From assembly GCF_004022705.2 (NCBI RefSeq), contig NZ_RZOY02000003.1, forward strand, positions 62,001-126,000: 64,000 nucleotides of DNA, in the 5' to 3' direction. Within the stretch, counting starts at the first letter, position 1; every line of letters begins with the position of its first letter. The stretch is from Mesorhizobium sp. M2D.F.Ca.ET.226.01.1.1 (GTDB taxonomy: Bacteria > Pseudomonadota > Alphaproteobacteria > Rhizobiales > Rhizobiaceae). The translations under genes and the position numbers were made by a program. Of the stretch, positions 52,967-61,614 are shown piece after piece. The notes beneath the pieces were generated by a model, which worked only from the letters and a program-made list of their open reading frames with translations, did not search any database and had not been told where the DNA came from.

Positions 52967-53341
52967 ATGTTTTACGCCATCCTGGCCTACCACGTCGAAG
53001 ACACTGTCCAGTCCTGGACGCCCGACGAGGATGCGGCGCTGATGAAGGACCTGCTCGATGTCAACGACAGGCTGACCCGCGAAGGCAAGCTCGGCCCGGC
53101 GGCCAGGCTCGGCGCGACAGCGGACGCCGTGACGCTGCGCGGCCCGGGCGACGGCATGGTGATCGACGGTCCCTTCGCGGAGACCAAGGAGCAGTTGCTC
53201 GGCCTCTACGTTCTCGACTGCGCGAACCAGGACGAAGCGATCGCCGCCGCGCGAGACCTCAAGCGCGTCAATCCCAGTGCTGTCTACGAGATCCGGCCGA
53301 TCATGCTTTATCTGCCGGGTGCGCCAATCGCGGCGAGCTGA
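52967..53341 (+). CDS. YCII-related domain protein
   Basis: The 124-residue protein has the YCII/DGPF pattern: FYAILAYHVEDTVQSWTPDEDAALMKDLLDVNDRL, the GPFAETKEQLLGLYVLDCAN motif, and the closing VYEIRPIMLY. The family has a ferredoxin-like fold and is often found with ECF sigma factors. Here no sigma factor is adjacent. Function unknown. It converges on the decarboxylase gene with 20 bp between stops. Confidence 0.88.
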   Translation: MFYAILAYHVEDTVQSWTPDEDAALMKDLLDVNDRLTREGKLGPAARLGATADAVTLRGPGDGMVIDGPFAETKEQLLGLYVLDCANQDEAIAAARDLKRVNPSAVYEIRPIMLYLPGAPIAAS

Positions 53342-53361
53342 GACAAGCTCCCGGGCGCGCT

Positions 53362-54840
53362 TCAGACCGGTGTCGCAGCCCCAATATCCTCTCCCAGCCG
53401 CAGCATCCCACGCACCAGAAGATCAAGATCGTCGTGGCGCGTGCGGTGGTTGGCGATCGCCACCCTCAGGCAATGCCGGCCATGCACGGTCGTGTCGGAC
53501 AGGACCGCGACCCCTTCTTCCTGCAACCGCAGCATGATCTCGATATTGAGTGCCTTCAGCCGGTCGTCGGATGCTCCGTCTACGAGATAGCGAAAGCAGA
53601 CGATGTTGACGGTTGTCGGCGCCATCAGCTCCAGGGCTGGCTCCGCCTCGATCAGGCCGGTAAGGTAATGGGCCTGGGCGATGTTCTGGTCGATCAGCCG
53701 GCCGAACTTTTCAACGCCGTGCTGCTTCAGCGCCATCCAGATTTTGAGCGCGCGGAAGCCGCGCGACGTTTGCAGCCCGTAATCGAACAGCCATTCTCCT
53801 GAGGCAAGGCCGCGCGGCGCCGATTCCAGATATTCCGGCGTGACGGCAAATGTATTGCGGTGCGCGGATGCGTCCCGCACCAGAGCGCAGCCGGCCTCGA
53901 ACGGCGCATGCAGCCATTTGTGCGGATCGAGCGCGATCGAATGCGCCTGCTCGATGCCGGCAACGAGCGACCTGTTCTCAGGCGCGATCGCGATCAGCGC
54001 CCCGATGCAGCCATCGACATGGAACCAGAGGTCTTCCTCGGCCGCGACGGTCGCCAGCGCCTGAAGATCGTCGATTGCGCCGGTGTTGACGGTGCCGGCG
54101 GTGCCGATGATACACGCCGGCCTGAAGCCCGCCTTGCGATCCTCGGCGATTGCCGCCTTGAGCGCCGCGATATCGATGCGCAAGCCTGCATCGGTCGGGA
54201 TCCGCCGCAGCGCCCGGTTGCCGAGTCCGAGCGCCTCCATGGCCTTGCGGTGGCAGGAATGGACCTGGTCCGAGGCGTAGTACCGCAGCGGCTTCGGCAT
54301 GGCGCCGACGCCACGCTCACGCACGTCGACGCCAGCCTTGACGTTGCGCGCCACCGTCAGCCCGATGATGTTGGCCATCGAGCCGCCGCTGACCAGCGTG
54401 CCGCTCGCCGTCGCCGGAAAGCCCACCATCTCCTTCAACCAATTGACCACCTGGCTATCCATCAGCCCGGCGGCGTGGTTGCCGCCGCCGAGATTGGAGC
54501 CCTGGATCGCCGCCAGGAAATCGCCGAGAGCGCCGGTGAAATTGCTTGAGCCCATATACCAGGCCCAGAAGCGAGGATGGATGTTGCCCATCGGATAGGC
54601 CATGACGTTGCTGGCGACATCGTCATAGACGGCGCTCACCGGCGCCGGTGAGCGCGGCATCGGCGCATCGAAGAACGCGCGTACCTCGGCCGGCATCTCG
54701 CGCCATGCCGGACGCTGGCGGACATCCTTGAGATAGGCGATGGCATCGTCAACGATCCGGTGCGACAGCGTTCCCATATCCGCCCAATCCGGCGGATCGA
54801 GCGTTTCGTCCGCGCTCACCGATTCCCGAAAGGTGTCCAT
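53362..54840 (-). CDS. Pyridoxal phosphate-dependent amino-acid decarboxylase family protein
   Basis: The 492-residue group II decarboxylase has Lys308 in DPHKWL as the PLP Schiff-base site, Asp276 in FHVDG, and an aromatic-stacking His in QVHSCHRKAMEALGLG. The TSGGS-like TLVSGGSMANI phosphate loop is present. Candidate substrates are aromatic amino acids (the AADC/tyrosine-type subgroup fits best), but sulfur amino acids cannot be excluded. It lies 83 bp downstream of cysK on the same strand and may share its transcript. Confidence 0.87.
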   Translation of the reverse strand: MDTFRESVSADETLDPPDWADMGTLSHRIVDDAIAYLKDVRQRPAWREMPAEVRAFFDAPMPRSPAPVSAVYDDVASNVMAYPMGNIHPRFWAWYMGSSNFTGALGDFLAAIQGSNLGGGNHAAGLMDSQVVNWLKEMVGFPATASGTLVSGGSMANIIGLTVARNVKAGVDVRERGVGAMPKPLRYYASDQVHSCHRKAMEALGLGNRALRRIPTDAGLRIDIAALKAAIAEDRKAGFRPACIIGTAGTVNTGAIDDLQALATVAAEEDLWFHVDGCIGALIAIAPENRSLVAGIEQAHSIALDPHKWLHAPFEAGCALVRDASAHRNTFAVTPEYLESAPRGLASGEWLFDYGLQTSRGFRALKIWMALKQHGVEKFGRLIDQNIAQAHYLTGLIEAEPALELMAPTTVNIVCFRYLVDGASDDRLKALNIEIMLRLQEEGVAVLSDTTVHGRHCLRVAIANHRTRHDDLDLLVRGMLRLGEDIGAATPV

Positions 54841-54923
54841 TCTTATCTCCCGGCGGCATGTCGGCGATCATGGGCAAAAGTGGCGACGCCGCCGGGTCGA
54901 GCGGCGGCATCGCGGCATCTGTC

Positions 54924-56009
54924 TCAGGCTTCGAACTGACAGCTCGGCGTCGAGCGCGACAGCGCGGTTTCCTCGGCGTCCATCTCGGCCTCGATGCCGT
55001 CAAACAGCGGCGTCGACATGTAGCGCTCACCGGTGTCGGGCAGCATGCACAGGATCACCGAGCCGGCCGGCGCGGTGCCCGCGATCTGGCGCGCCACGGC
55101 GAAGGTGGCGCCGCCGGAGATGCCGGTGAAGATGCCTTCCTGCTGCGCCAAGGCCTTCGCCCATTTGATGCCTTCCGGACCGGGGATCGGCACGACCTCG
55201 TCATAGTAGCGCTTGTCGATCGCTTCCTGCAGCACGTTGGGGATGAAATCCGGCGTCCAGCCCTGGATCGGATGCGGCTCGAAGGCAGGATGGCTGGAGG
55301 CCGGCGCGCCGCCCTCGCCGCGCTCTTGGCGCTTGCCGCTGCCGATAAGCTGCGCGTTGGCAGGCTCCGCAAGCACGATGCGGACATTCGGCCGTTCCCG
55401 GCGCAGCACCCGGCCGACGCCGGCGATCGTGCCGCCCGTGCCGTAGCCGGTCACCAGATAGTCGAGCCGCGATCCGGCGAAATCATTGACGATCTCGCGG
55501 CCCGTGGTCGCCTCATGGATGGCGGCATTGGCCTCGGTCTCGAACTGGCGCGCCAAGAACCAGCCATTGGCCTCGGCAAGCTCGACCGCCTTCTTGTACA
55601 TACCGAACCCCTTCTGGGCGCGCGGCGTCAGCACCACCTTGGCGCCCAGCATGCGCATCAGCTTGCGGCGCTCGACGGAAAAACTGTCGGCCATCGTCAC
55701 CACCAGCGGATAGCCCTTCTGCGCGCAGACCATGGCAAGGCCGATGCCGGTGTTGCCGCTTGTCGCCTCAACCACGGTCTGGCCGGGCTTCAACTTGCCA
55801 CTGCGCTCGCCTTCCTCGATGATGTTGAGCGCCAGCCGGTCCTTCACCGAGGCCGCCGGGTTGAAGAACTCGGCCTTGACATAGATCGTCGCATGACCCG
55901 GACCGAGATTGTTGATGCGGATGACCGGCGTGTCGCCGACCGTGTCGAGAATGCTGTCGAACAGCCTGCCGCGACCGGCTGTGGTTCTGATTTTGAATTG
56001 CTGCAACAT
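54924..56009 (-). CDS. cysK: Cysteine synthase (O-acetylserine sulfhydrylase) family
   Basis: The 361-residue protein has the PLP lysine Lys56 in NPAASVKDRLA, the substrate loop EATSGNTGIGLA, the phosphate-binding GTGGTIAG loop, and GISGGATFAVARQIA. It is longer than E. coli CysK (323), with an insert GKRQERGEGGAPASSHPAFEPHPIQGWTPDFIP typical of this rhizobial subtype. GGAG upstream supports the start. Its 5' leader contains a CGCCGGT/ACCGGCG hairpin (56034-56052). It is divergent from the SARP-like regulator. Confidence 0.92.
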   Translation of the reverse strand: MLQQFKIRTTAGRGRLFDSILDTVGDTPVIRINNLGPGHATIYVKAEFFNPAASVKDRLALNIIEEGERSGKLKPGQTVVEATSGNTGIGLAMVCAQKGYPLVVTMADSFSVERRKLMRMLGAKVVLTPRAQKGFGMYKKAVELAEANGWFLARQFETEANAAIHEATTGREIVNDFAGSRLDYLVTGYGTGGTIAGVGRVLRRERPNVRIVLAEPANAQLIGSGKRQERGEGGAPASSHPAFEPHPIQGWTPDFIPNVLQEAIDKRYYDEVVPIPGPEGIKWAKALAQQEGIFTGISGGATFAVARQIAGTAPAGSVILCMLPDTGERYMSTPLFDGIEAEMDAEETALSRSTPSCQFEA

Positions 56010-56033
56010 GGGCTTTCTCCTCGATATCTCACG

Positions 56034-56052
56034 CGCCGGTTACAGACCGGCG
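56034..56052. promoter_or_regulatory. Small dyad in the cysK leader / divergent regulator spacer
   Basis: A perfect 7-bp inverted repeat CGCCGGT / ACCGGCG with a five-base spacer sits 25 bp upstream of the cysK start, in the 170-bp spacer shared with the regulator at 56180. It could be a leader hairpin or an operator. No known Cys-pathway site is recognised. Confidence 0.35.
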
Positions 56053-56179
56053 GCTTGGGCGGCGTGGTTTCGACACCTTGCCGCGTTAGTAACATCTGAC
56101 TTGCCGGCAACTCGGCAAAGGCCGCGTCCGGTGCGAGAATTCGCCACCGGATGCGCCCTGTCGTGTTTGGTGATAGAAC

Positions 56180-58252
56180 ATGGACCAACTCGTCAGCGTG
56201 GGAGCGAGCGTGGAAACGGACGTGGAATCCGTTCGGCCGGCCCTGAAAGGCGATGCCGCCGGCCTGTCGATCCGGTTGCTCGGAACGCTGGCGATTATCC
56301 GTGACGATGTTCCGGTCGCACTGCCCTCGTCGCGCAAATTGCGAGCGCTGCTCGCCTATCTGGCGCTGGCGCCCCACCCCGTCAGCCGCAGCAGGCTCTG
56401 CGAGCTGCTCTGGGACGTGCCCAACGATCCGCGCGGCGAGCTGCGCTGGTGTCTCAGCAAACTGCGCGCCGCGCTCGACGAACCGGGCCTTCATCGGATT
56501 GAGACGGAAGGCGACACCGTGACGCTTCGTCTTGGCGATGCGAGCGTCGATGCCGTCGAAGCCGCTACCGCCGTGGCGGAAGGGATCGAGACGCTCGGCC
56601 TCGGCCGTCTGCAAGCGCTTGCGCAACTGTTCGCCGGAGATTTTCTCGACGGGCTGGAGCTTGATCGAAGCCCGCATTTCGGCAGCTGGCTGACGGCGCA
56701 GCGCCGGCGTTTCAGCGCATGCCATGTCGCGGTTCTGGAGCACATCATCGGCCTCGTTCCGCAGGGAGCCGATGAGGGCGGCACCTATATCGACAAATGG
56801 CTGGAGCTTGCGCCCTTCGACGGCCGTGCACATGTGGCGCTGCTGGAAAACCTCGCGCGGCGCGGGCAGATCGGTGCGGGTGAGGAGCATCTTGCCACCG
56901 CGGCGGAGCTGTTCCACTCCGAAGAGCTGGATTTCACGCCGTTGCGTGAGGCGTGGCAGGAGATAAGAGCCCGACACGTCGCTGCAACGCCATGCGCCCG
57001 ATCCGGGCCGGCTTTCCCGTTCCCGGAATCGCCAGTCGCCGCGATCGAGCCCGAATCCGCGGCGACACGCCGGGCTTCACTCGCTGTGATGCCGTTTGCC
57101 GAGAGTGCCGGCGCCGGCAGCTTCCGTGGCGGCGTCGCCGATGGCCTCACGCATGACATCATCACGCGGCTTGCCAAGCTTCGTGATTTCTTCGTCATCG
57201 CCCGCGGCTCGGTCTTCGCGCTCGCCGAGAAGAACATCGCGCCGGACGATGCCGGACGCAGGCTGAATGTCGACTATGTCGCGACGGGCTCGGTGCGCAG
57301 CCTTCCTGGCCGGGTCGCCGTTTCGGTCGAGCTTGTCGAGGTACGCACGGCACGGATCGTCTGGGCCGAGACCTTCGAGCACAAGCCCGACGACATCTTC
57401 GTCGTCATCGAGGATATCGGCAACAGCATCGTCTCTTCCATCGCCGCCGAGATCGCGACGGTGGAGCGCAATCGCGCGTTGTTGAAGGCGCCCAACTCGC
57501 TCAATGCCTGGGAGGCCTACCACCGCGGCCTTTGGCACATGTATCGCTTCACCCGCCAGGAAAACGAACTGGCGCAGCATTTCTTCGGCGAGGCGCTGAA
57601 GCTCGATCCCACTTTCGCGCGCGCCTATGCCGGCATGTCCTTCACCCACTGGCAGAACGCTTTCCAGCGCTGGGGCGATCGCGAGCGCGAGACCGCGCTT
57701 GCCTTCGAAAGCGCCGGCCAGAGCCTGCTGGTCGACGATCGCAACCCCGCCGCCCATTGGGCCATGGGGCGCGCCTTGTGGCTGCGCGGCGAGCAGGACG
57801 GCTCGTTGCTGGAATTGGCCACTGCCGTCGACCTCAGCCCCAACTTCGCGCTCGGCCACTACGCGCTGTCCTTCGTCCATTCGCAATCGGGCGATCCGCA
57901 ATCGGCGATCGGCTCGTCCGACCATTCGCGTCATCTCAGCCCCTTCGATCCGCTGCTGTTCGGCATGATGGGGGCGCGCGCCATGGCGCATGCAAGGCTG
58001 GGTGAATTCGAAGCGGCCGCCGAATGGGCGCTGAAGGCCGCGGCACGGCCAAACGCCCATGTCATCATCCTGGCGATCGCCGCGCATTGCCTGGCGCTGG
58101 CCGGCCGGCAGGACGAGGCGCGCACCTTCGCCGCCGCGATCCGCAACACCTTGCCGAATTATCGTGCCGACGATTTCATCGCCACCTTCCGCTTCGACCG
58201 GGACGGGGAGGCTCTGTTCCGCAACGGCTCGAAGCTGATCGGATTGAACTGA
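56180..58252 (+). CDS. SARP/BTAD-like regulator with TolB-like domain and TPR repeats
   Basis: The 690-residue protein starts with a winged helix (LSIRLLGTLAIIRDDVPVALPSSRKLRALLAYLAL, then LWDVPNDPRGELRWCLSKLRAALDE) and a bacterial transcriptional activation helical domain to about residue 250. A TolB/adenylate-cyclase-associated domain follows (SLAVMPFAES, GVADGLTHDIITRLAKLRDFFVIARGS), then TPR-like repeats (about 440-680). It lies divergent from cysK by 170 bp and converges on a persulfide dioxygenase gene. A role in sulfur control is plausible but unproven. Confidence 0.87.
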   Translation: MDQLVSVGASVETDVESVRPALKGDAAGLSIRLLGTLAIIRDDVPVALPSSRKLRALLAYLALAPHPVSRSRLCELLWDVPNDPRGELRWCLSKLRAALDEPGLHRIETEGDTVTLRLGDASVDAVEAATAVAEGIETLGLGRLQALAQLFAGDFLDGLELDRSPHFGSWLTAQRRRFSACHVAVLEHIIGLVPQGADEGGTYIDKWLELAPFDGRAHVALLENLARRGQIGAGEEHLATAAELFHSEELDFTPLREAWQEIRARHVAATPCARSGPAFPFPESPVAAIEPESAATRRASLAVMPFAESAGAGSFRGGVADGLTHDIITRLAKLRDFFVIARGSVFALAEKNIAPDDAGRRLNVDYVATGSVRSLPGRVAVSVELVEVRTARIVWAETFEHKPDDIFVVIEDIGNSIVSSIAAEIATVERNRALLKAPNSLNAWEAYHRGLWHMYRFTRQENELAQHFFGEALKLDPTFARAYAGMSFTHWQNAFQRWGDRERETALAFESAGQSLLVDDRNPAAHWAMGRALWLRGEQDGSLLELATAVDLSPNFALGHYALSFVHSQSGDPQSAIGSSDHSRHLSPFDPLLFGMMGARAMAHARLGEFEAAAEWALKAAARPNAHVIILAIAAHCLALAGRQDEARTFAAAIRNTLPNYRADDFIATFRFDRDGEALFRNGSKLIGLN

Positions 58253-58266
58253 ATTCGACGTTCTGG

Positions 58267-59304
58267 CTAATGCATCAGCGGGCCGCTGGCCTTCCGCCAA
58301 GCGTCGATCCCGCCCTGGATATGGCGGGCGCTGGTAATGCCGACATCCTGCGCCGCCTGCACGGCCATCGCCGAACGCTCGCCGAAGGCGCAATAGAACA
58401 ACAGCTGCTTGCTCGTCGATTTCGCGAGTTCGTGCAGCATGCCGCCAGCGGCGATGTTTTCCTGCAGCCGCGCATAGGGCAGATGGATCGCCCCGGGGAT
58501 GACGCCGTGACGCTCGCGCTCGGACTGCTCGCGCAGGTCGATCAGCGCCACGTCGGGTCGCCCGACCAAAGCCAACGCCTGCTCGGCGCTCACCGCCCAG
58601 CCGCGGCTGGCGATATCGTCCTGATGCAGCCCGACCCGTATGTTGGCGGGCACGGCCACGTCCATCATCTTCGGGTTGGAAAGCTTCAGGTTGTTCATGA
58701 TCTCGACATACTCGTCGACCGATTTCACCTGCAGGCGCGGGTTGAAGGCCTTTTCCTCGCCGATCGTCGAGACGGTCTCGCCCTTATAGTCATGCGCCGG
58801 GAAGATCAGCGTCTCATCGGGCAGCTTGAGCAGACGGCCAAAGATCGACTCATACTGCTGGCGTGGATCGCCGTTCTGGAAGTCGGTGCGGCCGGTGCCG
58901 CGAATGAGCAGCGTATCGCCGGTAAAGACCCGGTCCGGCAGGATGAAACTGTAGGAATCGTCGGTGTGGCCGGGCGTATAGATGACGTCGAGCGCCAGCC
59001 CCTCGATGGCGAGCTTGTCGCCGTCGGCAAGTCGCATCGACACCACGTCGGCCTTGGTCTGCTCGCCCATCACGGTGACGCAATGCGTCTTGTCGCGCAG
59101 CGCGCCGAGACCGGTGATGTGGTCGGCATGCAGATGCGTGTCCACCGCCTTGACCAGCCTGAGGTCTAGCTCGTTGACCAGTTGCAGATAGCGATCGACC
59201 TTCTCCAGCACCGGATCGATGATCAGCGCCTCGCCGCCCTTGCGGCTGGCAAGCAGATAGGAATAGGTGCCAGAAACGGAATCGAAGAGCTGGCGGAAGA
59301 TCAT
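58267..59304 (-). CDS. Persulfide dioxygenase-rhodanese fusion (ETHE1/Blh-like)
   Basis: The 345-residue protein joins an N-terminal metallo-beta-lactamase domain with iron-binding motif THLHADH (His57, His59, Asp61, His62), YTPGHTDDS and PAHDYKG to a C-terminal rhodanese domain with active-site Cys305 in CAFGERS. This layout is that of bacterial ETHE1-type persulfide dioxygenases, which oxidise glutathione persulfide to sulfite, coupled to sulfur transfer. It converges on the SARP-like regulator, with 14 bp between stops. Confidence 0.92.
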   Translation of the reverse strand: MIFRQLFDSVSGTYSYLLASRKGGEALIIDPVLEKVDRYLQLVNELDLRLVKAVDTHLHADHITGLGALRDKTHCVTVMGEQTKADVVSMRLADGDKLAIEGLALDVIYTPGHTDDSYSFILPDRVFTGDTLLIRGTGRTDFQNGDPRQQYESIFGRLLKLPDETLIFPAHDYKGETVSTIGEEKAFNPRLQVKSVDEYVEIMNNLKLSNPKMMDVAVPANIRVGLHQDDIASRGWAVSAEQALALVGRPDVALIDLREQSERERHGVIPGAIHLPYARLQENIAAGGMLHELAKSTSKQLLFYCAFGERSAMAVQAAQDVGITSARHIQGGIDAWRKASGPLMH

Positions 59305-59471
59305 TCTTTCACTACTCCGCTGCGTTTTCGCATCGCCGGCGCGTCACTCGCGCGGTCGTAGCAATATCCTACTGCACCGATGGTCGGAATCGGAATGGAT
59401 TTCGAAAAATATATTCGCCGGTAGACCCACCCTTCCCTGCGACCATGACGCCGAGTTCGTCGAGCGGCTTT

Positions 59472-61505
59472 CTAAAAAGCCTTGCTGAGGCGAGCCTGAC
59501 CTCGGACGGTGAAGGCCTTGTCGCTTCCATAGCCAGCCTCGAAACCGGCATTGAGCGTCATGCCGGCGCCCACCTCCGCCGCGACATCCGCCCCAGCAAA
59601 GCCGCGTACGACGATTTTTTTGCCTCCAGCGGCAAAGGAGATGTTCTCACCAAGCAGCATCGCGGACACGTCGTCGCTGCCTTGCGCGATCGCGTCGATC
59701 CCGGCTCGCAGCGTGGTCTGCCAGGTCTGGCCCCGCGTGCTGACCGGCGCCAAGGCCAGCGCGAGCTGGCCGCGCGCCTCGAAGAAGTTGATGTCACGCC
59801 GCGAGACCGCAAGGCTGCCGTCCGAACCGGTCTCCGCGTAGTCGTCGATGAAGAGCCCCGCGTAACGCAGCCGGACACTGGGTATCAGCGTACCGGCCGC
59901 GACCGGCAGCCGCATGCCGAGCGTGACCGATGGGCTGAGGAAGACGCCGTTGAAATCGGCCCGCGCGGTCTCGATGCCATCGAGCACCTGGTTGTTCGCG
60001 ATACGTCGGCGGCTGCGTTCCTGGAGAACGCCGGCAACGAATGTCGCCTCGGCAAAATGCGCGCCCGCGTCATAGCCGAGATAGCCGCCCGCAAACACAC
60101 CGCTATGGACGATCTCCTGCGCATCGTCGTCGACCTCGGTCGATCCGGCGGCCCCGCCCAGCAGTAAGCCGCCCAGGAAGCCGTCGCCCGATCGCCTCTC
60201 GGCGCCGGCGACGACACCGCCCAGCGCCTCGCTGAACCCGGCCGATGCGCCGGAACTGCCCTGGGAGCGTATCCCGCCAAACGTGGAGATCCAGGCGTCG
60301 CGACCATTATGCGGCGCAAGCAAGTCATTGCCTGGAGCGGCCATGCGCGCTTCGGCGGTGCCGGCTACGCCTTCGACCAAGTCTCCGATGAGCGGCGCGG
60401 CGCTCGCAAATCCGGTGATGTCGACCACCGCTACGCTGTCGCCGCTCGTGACGAATGGCCTCCCGCCGGTCAGGATGGTTTGCGGCAGCCCACTTCCTGA
60501 GAAACTCATGACGGCGTTCAGGGCGGGGCCGAAGGTGACGGTGTTGCCGCCGCCCGAAAAGACGATCGGCCCCTGAATGGCCGTCCCGCCCAAGAGATTG
60601 AGCGTCGCATCGGGCGCGCCGAAATAGATCGCGACGCTCTGGTCGCTGAAGACGCGGCCGGAATTGGTCACGACGGAGTTGCTGCCCTGGGCGGCAATGC
60701 CCACGCCACCTACACCCTCAACGATGACCGAGCCGGAATTGGTGATCGTAGCGTTGCCGAACAGCGTGCCGAGGCCGGTCGAGCCTGTCCCGAACACGTT
60801 GACCGTGCCGCTGTTGGCAATCGCGATGTCGTTGCCGCTGGCGCCTATGCCGACGGAAGCCAGCCCTGACACCGTTATCGACCCGGAATTGTCGAGCCGC
60901 AGGTCGTTGCTCTGCCAGATGATCCCGCCGGCGGCGATCCCGTCGGCCTCGATCGCGCCGCTGTTGTCGATCGTCAGGCCGGGCCCATCGCCGATTATGC
61001 CCGCCGCCGCCGTGCCGGAAACACCGATAAAGCCATGATTGTCCACGTGGCCGCCTGCGGCATCGCTGATGATGCCGTATGTGGCGACGCCCAGCGCTTC
61101 GATCGAGCCGTTGTTGACGATGTGCGCATTGTTGCCCTCGGACAGGACACCGATCGAGGCATCGCCAATGGCCAGAATGGCGCCGTTGTTGAGGATGGTC
61201 GCGTCCGCGCCTTGCGAATGCACATTGGCGGCGGCACCGCCCAATGTTTCGATCAGCCCGTCGTTTGTAAGCCCCTGGTCCGCGCCAAGCATCCGCACGG
61301 CATCAACGCCGGCACCCGATGTTGCGATCACGCCCGTTTGGCCAACGACACCGGTGTCGCCGGTCGCGGTCATCGTCTGCTGGCCGGCGGTGATGCCATT
61401 GCCGATGACAAAGCTTTGGGAAAACGCCGCGCCGCTTCCGAGCGGGACCGCGACGAAAATCGACAGCGCTACCGCGCCAGGAACCCTTGCGCGCGACGTC
61501 GGCAT
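59472..61505 (-). CDS. Autotransporter outer-membrane beta-barrel protein with tandem 25-residue repeats
   Basis: The 677-residue protein has a signal peptide (residues about 1-30), a passenger built from tandem 25-residue repeats (about 79-301), a linker with a GGNTVTFGP segment, and a C-terminal autotransporter barrel (about 410-677: DAWISTFGGIRSQG, VFAGGYLGYDAGAHFAEATFVAG, ending RGQARLSKAF with terminal Phe). It should display the repeat passenger on the cell surface, for adhesion or similar. No cysteines are seen in the passenger. GTG at 61508 is an alternative start; AAGG five bases before the ATG favours 61505. Confidence 0.9.
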   Translation of the reverse strand: MPTSRARVPGAVALSIFVAVPLGSGAAFSQSFVIGNGITAGQQTMTATGDTGVVGQTGVIATSGAGVDAVRMLGADQGLTNDGLIETLGGAAANVHSQGADATILNNGAILAIGDASIGVLSEGNNAHIVNNGSIEALGVATYGIISDAAGGHVDNHGFIGVSGTAAAGIIGDGPGLTIDNSGAIEADGIAAGGIIWQSNDLRLDNSGSITVSGLASVGIGASGNDIAIANSGTVNVFGTGSTGLGTLFGNATITNSGSVIVEGVGGVGIAAQGSNSVVTNSGRVFSDQSVAIYFGAPDATLNLLGGTAIQGPIVFSGGGNTVTFGPALNAVMSFSGSGLPQTILTGGRPFVTSGDSVAVVDITGFASAAPLIGDLVEGVAGTAEARMAAPGNDLLAPHNGRDAWISTFGGIRSQGSSGASAGFSEALGGVVAGAERRSGDGFLGGLLLGGAAGSTEVDDDAQEIVHSGVFAGGYLGYDAGAHFAEATFVAGVLQERSRRRIANNQVLDGIETARADFNGVFLSPSVTLGMRLPVAAGTLIPSVRLRYAGLFIDDYAETGSDGSLAVSRRDINFFEARGQLALALAPVSTRGQTWQTTLRAGIDAIAQGSDDVSAMLLGENISFAAGGKKIVVRGFAGADVAAEVGAGMTLNAGFEAGYGSDKAFTVRGQARLSKAF
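60597..61271 (-). repeat. Eight to nine tandem 25-residue (75 bp) passenger repeats
   Basis: Residues 79-303 divide cleanly into units of 25 with consensus (I/L)xNxGxIxxxGxxxxGIxxxxxxxx, for example IVNNGSIEALGVATYGIISD and LDNSGSITVSGLASVGIGAS. Eight units are exactly 25 residues and the last is 23. The period fits one rung of a right-handed beta-helix. DNA identity between units is low, so the repeats are old and selected at protein level. Confidence 0.88.
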
Positions 61506-61614
61506 CACCCCCTTGGCGCATGGGCACGCGCCACAAGCGGAGTCTGCGCTCGGCGGAAGCGAAAAACAAGCCGCGGGCGAGCCCAGGTCGGAACCTGGGC
61601 GCCGGCGAAAAAGC

